Shown piece after piece: positions 36,056 through 58,006 of a DNA stretch of 64,000 nucleotides (positions within the stretch are counted from its first letter, which is position 1; each line of letters opens with the position of its first letter). The translations under genes and the position numbers were made by a program. Source of the DNA: Cliona cf. orientalis (taxonomy: Eukaryota > Porifera > Demospongiae > Clionaida > Clionaidae); NCBI GenBank assembly GCA_963930775.1, contig OZ005698.1, forward strand, positions 9,661,406 to 9,725,405, in the 5' to 3' direction. Under the pieces are notes generated by a model, which made no database searches, was not told the origin of the DNA, and saw nothing but the letters and a program-made list of their open reading frames with translations.

Positions 36056-37988
36056 ATGTTTCATACTAGTACTCAGAAAGAGCACTGGCTTTTCAAAGAT
36101 GAGAGAGAAATAGACGAACTACGACAGTCCGCCAACAGGGCGTACTGTGAGAAGCATGCGCAGAAGGCGATCGAGCGCGGGTGTTCTCTTCTGACGGCGG
36201 AGGAAGAGCATCAAGTGGTACAGTACTACTTCAAGGAGCTGCTCGGCTTTTGTAAGATATTCAATCCTCCAACGTGGGCGCCGCTGCCCAGGACAGCGCT
36301 GGCCACTGCCGCAGCCTACTACAAGAGGTTCTATTTGAACTGCTCAGTTATGGAATATCATCCAAAAGACATGTTGTGAGTGTACTAAATGTTCACTTGT
36401 GGCTCAATAACGTACAAAAACCAGTTATAATCTGATCGCATCCATCCAAAATTGAGCTAGGTTTATAAATATTATCCAAATGCCGCCCCCCCCCCCCTTA
36501 GTAAAACACTGTTTTGATGATCCGCTGCAGTTTGTGCTGTGCATTCCTAGCGTTCAAGGTGGATGAGTACAACCTGACACTGGATCAGTTTGTGCGTGTG
36601 CTGGCTCCCCACCTCGTCCAACCAACCACTGACTTCATCCTCAGTCATGAGGTACGCCAACTCATCAATATCTGTAATCCCATGGTAATTATCCTCTCTC
36701 TGTGTCTTTAGCTGCTGCTTTTACAAAAACTCAAATTTCACTTAACGATTCACTCTCCATTTCGACCTCTGACTGGCTTTCTATTGGACATTAAGGTACA
36801 TGTGCTGGTCACATGATCAAGTCTTGGATTATGACGTGACCGCATTTACTCGTTGCAGACTCGAGCGGAGAATATCCCCCACCCGGACCAGCTGGCTAAA
36901 GCTGCCGATGCATTACTTGTTCAGAGTCTATCATCGGATATCTCCCTCCTCTACCCTCCATCACAGGTAAATTCAGCAGAGTGAAGACAATTTTCATGTG
37001 CAAGTACAAGTAGTGCCATTTCGATAATAATTTTTATAGTGCGCATGCATATCTGTTCCATAGGGACGCACACCATGTACTGGCCTATAGAACAGTGTAA
37101 TTTTAATATTCATTAATTTTTTTTCTAGATAGCATTATCATCTCTGTCTTACTCAGCCAGACAGGCCCACAGTCAGCTGGACAGGTAGGACTCATAGTAA
37201 TATTTATGGAGATCCATAGATCATTGGACTGTATCGACTCTTTGATTGCAGCTACATCGTTAGAGTGCTGTTGAGTACTGAGCCTGAGGAGACCCACTCC
37301 GCTGTCATGGAAACACTGCACAGTCAGTAAATTCATGTTTCACTATAATAATATTGCACATAATATTATTATTCAGGGATTGAAGATGTGATGCTGTCAG
37401 TGCGGTTGCCCGAAGGTCCTGAGGTATGTAGTTACATCTGCGTTGTCATAGCAACATGCATTACCTAAATACGTATGTTGTCATGGTCAGGTTGCACACA
37501 TCAGCAAAAAGTTGCAGCAAGTGTTTGCCAGTGAACTCATCCCTCAAAAGAGGTAAGCTATTAAAATTTGAAGGGCTCAGAAGCGAAGTGGGCTAACCCA
37601 CTTAGCCCCCCTGAATCTTGAAAACATGTTTAAAATGTGTTTCATGAGCTATAGAAAATTCAATTTTTTTGAAAAGTTTGGCAACTTGGTAGAGTACAAT
37701 GTATGGTTTTTAGTCCATTTTTGAGCTTTTTAGACAATTCCCCACATTTAGTTCGGGGTTAGCCCACTTTGCTTCTGTGCTAGCAGATCCAGTGATAGTG
37801 CGCGGTAGAATGTCAAGTTGTTTGCATATTATGTAGTCGTAAGCGCAAGAGTGAAGAGGTGCTGGGAGGAGAGGGAGGAGGCAAGAAAAGAAAGGTAAGG
37901 TATGGCCGGCTATGTATTGATTGGATGATAGGAGTCATGTGATCTGTATGTGCAGGAGGCCAGCAGCAGAGGATGGGAACACACGTAA
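36056..37988 (+). CDS. CCNH: Cyclin H
   Basis: Ten exons (36056-36375, 36531-36651, 36712-36795, 36859-36966, 37129-37184, 37252-37322, 37377-37423, 37491-37552, 37837-37894, 37956-37988) join in phase to 319 residues (human 323). It starts MFHTSTQKEHWLF, matching MYHNSSQKRHWTF. The first cyclin box has YYKRFYLNCSVMEYHPKDM and CAFLAFKVDEYN; the second has LLYPPSQIALSSL. The C-terminal tail is basic (SRKRKSEEV, GGKKRK). Family knowledge: with CDK7 and MAT1 it forms the CDK-activating kinase, part of TFIIH, which phosphorylates the RNA polymerase II CTD and cell-cycle CDKs. Introns are short. A fold-back element lies in the intron before the tail exon. It faces RAD51D across a 60-bp spacer. Confidence 0.95.
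37577..37778. mobile_element. Fold-back element in a cyclin H intron
   Basis: Arms of about 23 bp (CAGAAGCGAAGTGGGCTAAC at 37579 and its near complement GTTAGCCCACTTTGCTTCTG at 37758-37777) flank about 155 bp of non-coding sequence inside the intron 37553-37836. MITE-like; only one copy recognised in this window. Confidence 0.6.
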
Positions 37989-38101
37989 CATTAATCTCAA
38001 ACTCAACATTACTATCCATGTTACTATGACATTGTATCTTGTATATATAAATTTTGTAAGAGCACACAGAATTTTGTATTTATTGTGAAAAAAATCATTA
38101 A

Positions 38102-38930
38102 TTATTTTTTGTTTTTGAGAATTGTCAGAATAGCTTTACAGAAGTCGGGAAGATCATTTGGTGTTCGTGATGTCACCTGGATCATGGAGTGAGTGCATGG
38201 ATCGAGATGATGATAATGATGTTTGAGGGGAAAATGTTATCTTACCAAATTTCCATCGACAACAACTGAGGTATCTTCATACAGTCCACTGCAGAGAAAT
38301 CAACCAGCAATCCTTGGGCCATGACACAATACATACCTAGTACCTACGCAGCGTACCCTGCATTGATGACATCATCCTTAATGGAAGAGAGGCAGGTGAG
38401 TCTCTTCCCCTTAAGGACCTTGGCGGAGCAGAGCACCCATGGCCCATGGCAGATGGACGCAACTACCTTTCCTCCCTCCACAGCCCCTCTCACTAGATCC
38501 AGGAATCGCTGATCCCTCCGCCAGTAATCAGGAGCCCAGCCCCCGGGGATAATCAACACATCAAAATCCTAAAATAGCACAAAAATAAAAAAAAAATAAT
38601 TATGCATGAAAATTGCAAAATACATCATAATAGGCGACAGGAATAAACTGATTGCAGTGATTATGGACATGCATGTGTACCTGTGTGGTGACACTGTCTA
38701 CGCTCCTGTCCGCCTTGGCTGGGTATCCCTTCTTGGAGGTGTAGACTCTGCCCTCCTCAGGGCCTACGGTGAATGTTGTCATCCCCTCCTCCCTGAACCG
38801 AAGCAGAGGGTACCACACCTGCAGCACAGCAAAGGAGTCAGTGGAATAGTGGCAGGGGGACGGATACATCAACCCAACTCACTTCTAACTCTTCATAGTT
38901 GAACTCCACAAGCACTGCAATTCTAGCCAT
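38102..38930 (-). CDS. DJ-1/PfpI family protein (glutamine amidotransferase-like)
   Basis: Five exons (38883-38930, 38681-38818, 38357-38568, 38246-38288, 38102-38176) encode 171 residues, a full-length single PfpI domain. It begins MARIAVLVEFNYEELE, with the conserved early Glu, and has DFDVLIIPGGWAPDYWRRD. The nucleophile elbow is ASICHGPW with Cys followed by His. The C-terminal strand SRTPNDLPDF is typical. Members of this superfamily include PfpI protease, YhbO/YajL and plant DJ-1 proteins; proposed activities are glyoxalase/deglycase, chaperone or peptidase, mostly in stress defence. The layout is closer to PfpI/YhbO than to PARK7. It converges on CCNH with a ~113-bp gap and faces PRPF8 head-to-head with 135 bp between start codons. 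Confidence 0.9.
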
Positions 38931-39065
38931 CTCTCAGCTGCTGCATAGATAGGGCTTCCGCGAAGATCACGTGAAAATCACATGGCATACGTGCAAACGT
39001 TCAAGCAACGTTGAAAAGTGTGCAGAAATTGATGGGTGAATAGCAGCGATCGACTGTGGATCGAG

Positions 39066-49356
<10,291 letters not shown>

Positions 49357-49758
49357 ACAAACACCAATGATGACATCATCGTTATCAAACTAAACAAAAA
49401 ATTAATTGCTGATAATTATTATTATTATTGATCCCCTCAAATTGACTACGAATTTTGTTATCAATAATTATCATTTCTCCATAATACTAATGATTTTATT
49501 ATTATGGATATTGTACACAATTAATTGGAGACACATAAACATAATAATATTATTGATGGAATATAATGCAAATCTGACTAATAGTGTTATAATGATGTTT
49601 GCATGATCATGAGGAAGTTAGAGTGAAGCACCTATAGGTATACCTACAGGCACTTAGCTGTACGTAGGTGATCGAAGGAAATAGAAATCATTAAAAGAAT
49701 GACAGTGTCTGAGTGCAATAGCAGCTGAATGAATAGATGACTTGATCACAATCAATAT
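49357..49758. other. Convergent intergenic region PRPF8 / four-TM gene B
   Basis: AT-rich 3' flanks with runs of ATT/TTA. No gene or clear repeat seen. Confidence 0.6.
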
Positions 49759-50869
49759 TCAGTAATTTCTGTAGGTTTTTGTGCTTGCAAAGAACGGTGT
49801 CAGTAGCAGATAGACCCACTGCAGAGCGAGAGGGATCAAAATAATTAATAGAGAAGACAGTTCAATACAACGCTGATTAACTACAATTCAACAAGCTCAA
49901 AAGTGTTGCATAGAAAACTCTCGCAAGTGCCAAAAGTGTGTGCTAATTGTTCCTACCACAACAAATGCATGACAATGTACCGCTAGTGAACCACACCCAT
50001 ACACTGCTCTATTGAAGCCAGGAGACTGCTTATCTATTGTTATGGTAACCTGATACTTACATAGAACAACACCGCCGTCACTGCCCCAGCAAATTCCACA
50101 GGGACAAAATTCTCGTCGCCATGGATATTATTCCCATCGAAGACAGCAGTGCATATGATGTAGACTGGATTGTTGTCCCTGTTCTGGTAGTAGGAATAGA
50201 TGTAGAAGGCATCGAACATGAGAGTGCCGCCAGCTCCAACCAGGAAGAACGGCAGAACGATATTGACCTAAATGAGAGATATTATATAATACCAGAGCAC
50301 CATAAAATGGAGATAATGGATATACAGAGTGCATAGCTTTAATACCTATGGTAGACGAATAATCTACTCTTGTTCTCGTACATTTGTAATCAATGCCCCA
50401 CGGCCATCAATGGCCTTGACAATACATGGCAGCACTCACCAAAAGCCGGGAGACAGCGTGATCCCAAAATATGTTGATGAATGATAGAACGAGGAGGACT
50501 GGGCAACTGACGCCGAACAGCCACAGCATCAGAAAATCAGGAACAGCAGCATGCTCAGGATCCAGCGAGCTATCTTTGTAACTGCGAGCATAATCAAATT
50601 AATTTCACGATTCTATCTAAAAAATACATTATACAGTATAAATACTAATAATACTACTGCCGCTTACTGGAAGTTTCTCAGGCCAAAGCCGACAGCGAAT
50701 GTGACCCAGCCAGCGATGCACACCAGCACAAAGGGAATCGCCAACTATGTGCATGGGTAAAAATTAATATCAAGTCACACAAATTTAGCAAATTATCACG
50801 GCATATTTGGTCATGATACGCACGCACGTAAAGTTGAGGACGTACCTTTCTTGCTACGCCTGGAAGCAT
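49759..50869 (-). CDS. Small four-transmembrane protein, paralogue B (unrecognised family)
   Basis: Five exons (50846-50869, 50668-50744, 50440-50581, 50061-50267, 49759-49818) encode 169 residues. Exon structure copies gene A at 11.3 kb: an eight-codon first exon (MLPGVARK), a 77-nt second exon, and introns in phases 0, 2, 0, 0. Hydrophobic segments lie in exon 2 (PFVLVCIAGWVTFAVGF), exon 3 (FLMLWLFGVSCPVLLVLSF), exon 4 (IVLPFFLVGAGGTLMFDAFY) and across exon 4/5 (EFAGAVTAVLFYWVYLLLT). A loop of about 30 residues with NRDNNP and DENFVPVEF lies between segments 3 and 4 and is longer than in A. I cannot assign a family or function; the two genes are clearly paralogous and not adjacent. Expected location: a cellular membrane. 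Confidence 0.8.
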
Positions 50870-51479
50870 CTTCACTTTCACACTGATCGATCCCTTCAGA
50901 AATATATAGCTAGAGCGGCAGATCGCGCTTTAAGCAATACAGACTAAAACTCACAGATCGAGAAAGGCTGACGACGACGACGACGCGCCCTTGGTGCTAC
51001 ATGTAATATTGCGCAAGCGAAGTCCAATTGCGCATGCGCTTTCGAAGTATATATATTATTATTATTATACTTTTCTGTACTTATTATTATTTTCATTCAT
51101 GGGATAAAAACGAGTACAATTGAACATTGAATCACTCGTGATATAATTAAAATAATTGAAACAGTTATTAATACACACACACATACACACACACACACAC
51201 AGTGAAATCAACACTGCAATAATATGATATGGGTTAACTGGGGGAGGCACCACACAATGTTTAAACAGGACACACGGAGTGAAGCACTCACTTTAATAAT
51301 ATGGAATAATAATGAATAATAAAATAAAGACACACACATTTTCATACAACACAGTGAAGCGTTTGGCTCACTATGGAACGCGAACCATTGCCAATGTATA
51401 GACGGAGATTATTACAAACAAGAGAACAATGATGATATAACATAATAATATAACGATTGATGATAAGGACTCGCGGTGC
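50870..51479. other. Intergenic region upstream of four-TM gene B and downstream of TRIM37
   Basis: Includes the gene B promoter (GC-rich, with GCGCATGCGC near 51030), an ATT/ACAC-rich stretch with (CA)n at 51175-51200, and TRIM37 3' flank with a repeated ACACACGGAGTGAAGCACTCA/AACACAGTGAAGCG theme. No gene seen. Confidence 0.55.
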
Positions 51480-54224
51480 TCACAGTAGTTCGAGATTGAG
51501 TGAAGATGTGCTCTTACTTTTTCCCTGAAGGACGAGGTCTCTGGTGGCTGTGCTTGATGACAGGATTGATCTTTTGGAGGAGGGCTTGATGGCCATCTTG
51601 GTTGGTGATGAGGGGCTGTTCCCCGTTGATGAGCTGGCACTGCTCGACGGCTTCTGGCTTCGAGTGGTGGCACTGGGGGACCTCTCTGGCTTGCGCTTTG
51701 GACTGCAATATTACAAAACATTAACTATCATCACTGAAATCATATAATCTTCTCATACTTTGAATGCTTATATCACTATCTATGCTGATGCTGGCTATAA
51801 AAAAAAAAAACAGTGATATCAAATTTTGTGGTACCTGCTTTTCTCTTGGCCGCTGCTGCTGGTCTTAGGTCTGTTAGCTTGAGGGGAGACAACAGTGGCC
51901 TGAACATGTTTCTTTTGAAGGTGGTGAGATCGAAACTGTTTTCGCATGTGGTTTTGTCCTCCCCTCTGCCTTGCCTGTGATGGCGCCTGCTGCTGCTGTT
52001 GAGACAGTTGGGGCTGTTTCTTCTGCAGCTCAATCTCTTCCTTCACCCTAGCCAGAGCACCAGCTACACTCATCTTCTGTCCAGGAGGCCCGTCATAGTT
52101 GAGGTGTGAATCACTAGCCATTCTATACATCTGGTTGAGTGGGACGGACTGAGTGTGCTTCAGCCCGTGGCTCTGCTGTTGTTGCTGCTGCTGTTGCTGT
52201 TGTGTCACGAGTCTTGCGTGTCTTGGTAGACTATCAGTGGCATAGCGCTGTCCGGTGCTGTGCTGAGTCAGGTGCGGCAGTTCCACTGATTGTGAGAGGT
52301 ACTGTCTCTGCAGCGCTAGGAGATTGCTGTTTCCTCCCATGGCGGCCATTGGAGCCACTGCAGTAGCTGAGCTGATGTCTGTTAGAGACTTTCCATGACG
52401 GCTCTTTGGAGGAGAAGGCTGCGACAGACCACCAAAGTAAGGAGGGGGTTGGTTGAAGGATGGATCGTAGTAATGAGGCTGGGACGACAGGGGCACCCCT
52501 TCACGGAGAGGAGACAAGATGACCATTAAGTTTTGTCGGTCGTCTTCAGTGAAAGTCTCCTGGCTGAGCTGCTGTTCCCTTGGAGACTTGTGAGCGGTGA
52601 TGTCTGGCTGCCGAGGGAGAGGGCTACCACTGCTGTTCTCCACCAGGGTAGAGCTAGAGGACGCTGACTTAATGACATCCGTCTCCTCCAGAGTGAACGT
52701 GATACCTGATGGATTAACGATGTCACATGACTGAGAGCTACCTTCATCGCTGCCTGGGTCCTCAAATGGCAGACGGCTGCTCCTCTTCTCCTTATTACCA
52801 CTCATTTCCCCAGGGGCAGTCATGTTATAACCCGATGACGAGCTTGTACCTCTGAATGGTGGAGGAGCAGTGGGGTCATAGTTCACCAAAAGTGCTGGTT
52901 CAGCAGATTTCCTTCGCTGGTCGACGTACCTCCCTCCAGCCCCTCCTACTTCTTCGTGTTCTTCCCTTGATCTCCTTCTGCCGACCATGACAACCCCCGG
53001 TGGTGGGGGGTAGTGGTGCTCGGCCACCAGGCGCGAGTCAGAGTGGCCAGCCGACTGGATGTAGGTACGCTTGGGGCTGGCGTGGTGGGAGTGGGTCCTC
53101 AGTGGTTGCTGAGAGGCAGAGTGGTGGTAGTATCTTCTCAGTTCATCGCTGGACTGCCTCTCGTGGTTGCTGTGCCTTTGAGATTGAGGTGGGTCGTGCT
53201 GGTGCTGAGACTGAGAGTGGCTCCTTCGCGAGGAGAGATGGTGAGAGCTAGCGCTGTGAGTGGGGCTAGTGTGACCTGGAGGAAGGGTGGAAAACATCGA
53301 AGATTATTTTAAAATCTTGTCATGCATGCAAATGGGCGTAGATGTTGTATGATAACTCACTGGCTGAAGTTTGTATTGTGTGTTTGAGTTTGGCCACTTG
53401 TTCCTTTGCATTGTCCAGCTCTTTCTTCAGCTTCTCCTTGTCAAGCTCAACCTTCTCCACATACCTGAAGCAACAAATCAAAATTATTAATTACCGTATA
53501 GCCGAAAATATTGGCGGGCATTAAATTTGGCGGTTGAGCCCAAAATCGCTATTGCAAGAATATTGGCGGATTTAAATTTGGCGGTTCGGCACGGGATCGC
53601 CATACGTATGTATGCGAGTAGGAAATTTTGGCGGATTTTAATTTGGCAGTTGTAATATAGACTGCCAAACCGCCAAATTTAATTCCCCGCCAGATTTTCC
53701 GGCTATACGGTATGTGATTTCTGGCAGATTATGAGCCCATTAAAATTGTATCATCATAATTTTCCATGCAATATCATCACTTACTCAGTGAGGTCTCTGC
53801 ACTTGTGGTAGTATGTTGGAGCACGAACGTTGAATCTCAAGGTGAGAGTGTTATCTTTGAGAAACCCTTCCTCTTCCTGTCAGTCAGTGAAAGAGAGAGA
53901 GAGGATCAGTCGAATCATCAAAGAAGATGAATGTTATCCACTTACCAGACGTGCTAGTTCATAGTACTTCTTGTAGCCCCAGCATTCACCATTGGCAAAC
54001 TCAGACGCTGGAGAAATTCAAGCAGAGGTGATCAGTGCTACTCTAAATCAGCAGTATAATTTTAGCTCACCATACTCTCTCCTGTAGTTCTTATGAGGGT
54101 GCTTGTTGCTACAGTTGTACAGCATCTCAATGCTATACTGATAGCGAGTCGTTCGATCAAATCCATCATAGAGCTCCACAAACACTGACAGGTAGTTACC
54201 ATTGTCTTCACGATGCCCATTCTG

Positions 54225-54255
<31 letters not shown>

Positions 54256-57200
54256 GATTCAAACTAAGTCGATTTGTTTAGCCATCCTTCACTCACAGGG
54301 TACACTTTGAGTCTCCATGTTAGCCCATGGACCTTGAGAGGTTTGGAGTAGAGCTCCTCTCCCCTGCGCTGTAGCTCGCGGAATGGGTGGATTTTGAATA
54401 ACCCAGTGTCATAGGTGGGAGTGACCTCACTGCAGGGGAATGGGCGGGGCATGTCATAATTATGATAATAATATTGTCTATAAGTGTCACTTAATTAAGG
54501 TGCTCAGTCGTTGATATTCTTACTTGATGAAGTCAGAAGATGAAGGTAGGGAGCTGAGTGGAAAGGCGCTTGACTTGAGTCTCTGTAGCATGTCCTGCAC
54601 CTCTGCCTTCAGCTCTCCGTCAGGGCCAACCAGCGATGCTATGTTACCCTCAACCATCTGAAATGATATACAGTGCAGCTATCAAAATATCTCAACAAAA
54701 ATTTTTTATGATATTCATACAATTTTCTGGAGTTCATGAGACTGTGCAGCGATATCCAGGGCTTGCTTCTTCAGGTGGTGCCGCTGATCTGAAATCATAG
54801 AATAAACACATTAATGTATGTACTAGTGACGACCCTTTACCATTCAGTTAGCTTACCAGAGAGGAGGGCGAGTTTCTCCTTTGCTTGGTCGTCGAGTCTA
54901 CCGCACAGCTTTTCCACAGTATGCTGCATCTCACGCTTTGTCTGAAAAATGAATGATTTTATCAATTTAGTAGCAAATGGCAAATTTTTCCATTCTTACC
55001 TTCGACTTGGTGACCTTGACTGCATCCATCTTCTTCTCAATAATCTGAACTGCATTGAGCACTTCCTTCATCCGATCTTTAAGGTTGCAGAGCTGCAGGG
55101 GACAAGTAATGATATTCACGAGCTCCATCCCCCCTTTTCCTTCACCCAATGATCCATGCATGGAGCCAGCCAGCCAGCCAGCCACCCAGCTTAGCTAGTT
55201 AGCTAGTCTTACCTCAGAGTTGAGTTTCTCCTTGACCCCTCTGTAGAGCTCATCAAGAGGCTTGAACTTGTGTTCGTTGTGTTCTCCTCCAAAGAGAGCA
55301 CACATATGGCAGATACACCTCTTACAGGACTCACAGTACACGGTCATCTTCTCTTTGTGTTTGGGGCACCTCTCTCTGTCACCCGTTGGAGAATTAGATC
55401 CAGCTTTCTTTGATATGCGGAGGGTGTCCAAGTACTGCAGGGAGAAACAAGAGAGAGAGGGAGGATCGTTGTCATGGCTCTTGTACAAACAATTGCAGTA
55501 TTTGACCAATTTGAGACATGCAGGCAGAGTGTCCTGAGAGCGCCCGGCGAAACAATGTGGGGACTAACCCACCAATCAAAACAGCTCAAGGCAGCAGACG
55601 TAGGGAGGGCCCGCAATGTGGGGTGTGCCTTAATGGCTGCTTAATAGGCTGGAACTGGAGAGCTGCACACTGCTACAACAGCGCTACTATCATGTGATAC
55701 GGAGGAGCGCCTCGGGAGGCAATTGGTAATCAAACAAACCAAGACAAACAGTGGAAGTGCTGACTGACCTGCCCCAGGTCATCAAATAGTGGGATCTTTA
55801 TCAGGTCTCGCATCGATAGAACCATTCTGCAATGTGGACAATTGGATCGGTTCTCCGAAATCCATTTCTGCAGAGAGAGAGAGAGAGAGAGGGGGGGGGG
55901 GGGGGGGGGGAGGGGGGAGGGAATTTGTTATGGCAATATACAGCCACTGGATATCATAATAATGTTATGAGACTAAAGTTGTGAATTCTTAACGGACTAT
56001 TCGAACATGCATCATGCTGTTGAGTGAGTGCAACACGCTCTAGAGAGAGAGAGAGAGAGAGCGTGGCATTACAACTAATGAAAGATGACACTGCATTGAA
56101 TTCAATGCTAGCTGGATTGGTGAATTCAATAGCATGTACTAGTCAACCACAAATGCCAACACGCTGTAAGAGTATCTGGGGGAGGGAGTGACCAGGGACC
56201 TGGGTAGTTACTTAACTGAGAATGGATTATATATCAGACATCAACAATTCTTTTACCTTCATACAGTTGAAGCAGCCAATCTTGGAGCAGTAGGGGCAGA
56301 TGGTGGCGTTCGTCAGACGCTCAGTGCAAATGTAGCAGCACAAGAGATCAGAAATGCCCTGGAGAGGTTGAAAGGGGAAAGAGAGAGGGGGATGTTCCTT
56401 AATTAAATTAGATTAATAGATTATTCGAAGAGTTGATGTGGGTGGAGTATGGATAAAGTATCAACCAGCAAATGTGATACATACCAAAGTCAGCGAGCCG
56501 CTCAACTATATCACTGCTAGCACAACTCAGCCACATTCCTCAGCAAATTATTCCCATAAGAACAATTGCAATACTAATTATATTAATCAGCTTAGAGTAA
56601 AAATAAATGGAGAATCGAAGTCAATTAGCGAGCAGCCAGCTAAAATCAGTGCATTGGACGAGCTTAGCTATCAAGGAGCTACGCCAGGTAGACAGGAGAA
56701 CAGCATTTTATGAAGACAAGTCAACGAACTATTATCAGTACATAAGACATTCGAGCGGCTCTGAAAGTCAGGCGATCGATATGTCCCCCCACCCCCACAT
56801 GAATTCCAGTCCCCTCCCCCCTCATTGCAAGGTCCCAACCCAATTGGGGGATGATACGCCACTAGCTAGCTGGGATATCTCAACATGTGCGCACGCACAC
56901 TGGCTGACAGTGGCATGGCCGGAGTGCAGGCAATATGTATATGACTACATGAACTATAGCTAATGGAATCAAGATGCATGAAACAAAAATATGCTGCAAA
57001 AATGTTATCATGACGTTGCTTCTTGCGATGGAGCGAACTTGCAATGGTTGAATGACTTATGAAGCGTCTCAAATGACAAGTCGTAGATCCTTCGGTGGTG
57101 ATGTCAACCAGATCATTGGAGGGGGTCACACTTAATAGACGATGGTGCATAGTGCATAGGAGAGTGAGAGGGAGGGGGGAGAGAGAGAGAGAGAGAGGGA

Positions 57201-57643
57201 GGGACGGAGCACTTTCACTAATAAACGGCAAACTTGTAAGGAATGTGTAGGGGTAATGGCAGTTCAGCTCTCACCACCTGGCCCGCCGGCTGCCTGGCTG
57301 GCGGCTCTGATCATGGCTGACACAACCACTGCAACTTTTTAGTAGCTATGGCTATAACCTGCCACCATTCTAGCTACAAGCCACAAATGATTACATGCAC
57401 TGTGTGGTATTTAATATTGTTGCTGTTTTTCGCAGCCAATTCACTGTAAACACTCTTATGAATACTCGCGCGCGCACACTTTGAGGTTTCTACGGATGTT
57501 ATTTGAGTTAACCACAAAACAACCAGTCCCTTCGCAGCGCAGCGCTACGAGTGTACGCGCACCACCTCTGATTGTCCGCTCACCTCCACTCCTCCTTGAC
57601 TGCCGTGCGAGAGACGATCGCCATTACTTGATGGAGTCGACAT
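51480..57643 (-). CDS. TRIM37: E3 ubiquitin ligase TRIM37
   Basis: Fifteen exons starting at 57584-57643 (MSTPSSNGDRLSHG). RING finger (CCYICTERLTNATICPYCSK, then NRSNCPHCRMVL), B-box 2 (RCPKHKEKMTVYCESC, CICHMCALFGGEHNEHKF), coiled coil, MATH/TRAF domain (LKVHGLTWRLKVYP, NGNYLSVFVELYDG, ANGECWGYKKYYEL), a second coiled coil, then a ~500-residue Ser/Pro/Gln-rich tail with a polyQ run near 52170-52205. About 1,020 residues. Family knowledge: TRIM37 is a ligase that limits centriolar satellite/PLK4 assemblies, mono-ubiquitinates H2A and acts on peroxisomal PEX5. Oddity: the exon ending the MATH domain (53785) leaves phase 2, but the coiled-coil exon (53361-53466) reads correctly only from phase 0; an extra TG just after the acceptor, or a missed micro-exon, would explain this. 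A family-A MITE lies in that same intron. Confidence 0.92.
53494..53712 (+). mobile_element. Family A inverted-repeat element, copy 4 (TRIM37 intron)
   Basis: The best-preserved copy, 219 bp, from TACCGTATAGCC to GGCTATACGGTA, with TA-rich flanks. The interior matches copies 1 and 3 in the same orientation. It sits in the TRIM37 intron between the MATH-end exon and the second coiled-coil exon. Confidence 0.85.
55891..55910. repeat. Poly-G tract next to a (GA)n run in TRIM37
   Basis: Twenty G directly after a (GA)n run that precedes (in the sense strand, follows as pyrimidine tract) the acceptor of the second RING exon at 55867. Confidence 0.8.
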
Positions 57644-57794
57644 TTCTCTGACATTCGGCGCTCGGCTTCAGGCGATGAAAGGTAGGCGGTGCTCCACGGC
57701 TCGATCGATCAGTGACGCTATCCAGCGCAGAAACTCCAGGCGTGAGTGCCGTCGGAGGCTGTCTGGTTGATTTCTCGCTCGTTTTGCGAAGTAA

Positions 57795-57866
57795 ATGGGT
57801 AGTAGTGAGCGGATGGACTTAAAACTTCTTAATCCGTGGGAGTTTTCCATACCACGCGACTATAAG
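57795..57866 (+). other. Possible orphan first exon (uncertain)
   Basis: An ATG-initiated 24-codon frame (MGSSERMDLKLLNPWEFSIP...) is followed by a good donor GTGAGC at 57867, 150 bp divergent from the TRIM37 start codon. It looks like a coding first exon of a gene divergent from TRIM37, but I find no plus-strand partner exons; the following sequence is STK36 on the minus strand. It may be chance or a short transcript. Confidence 0.25.
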
Positions 57867-58006
57867 GTGAGCATCGGTGACCGCCCCCAGCCCCAGCCTA
57901 GCCCGGCCCCCACGCTGGTATGCATGCTTCCAAACCATGAATGTATGTATGAAATGAACAACTCAGTGGATATAAATATGGCGAGAGAGTGTGTGTGAGT
58001 TAGCAA

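Noticed and set aside
51819-53297. Single-exon gene of ~490 codons with His/Ser/Gln-rich protein
   Set aside because: It is the large tail exon of TRIM37; splice sites at both ends join it in phase to the coiled-coil exon and the last exon.
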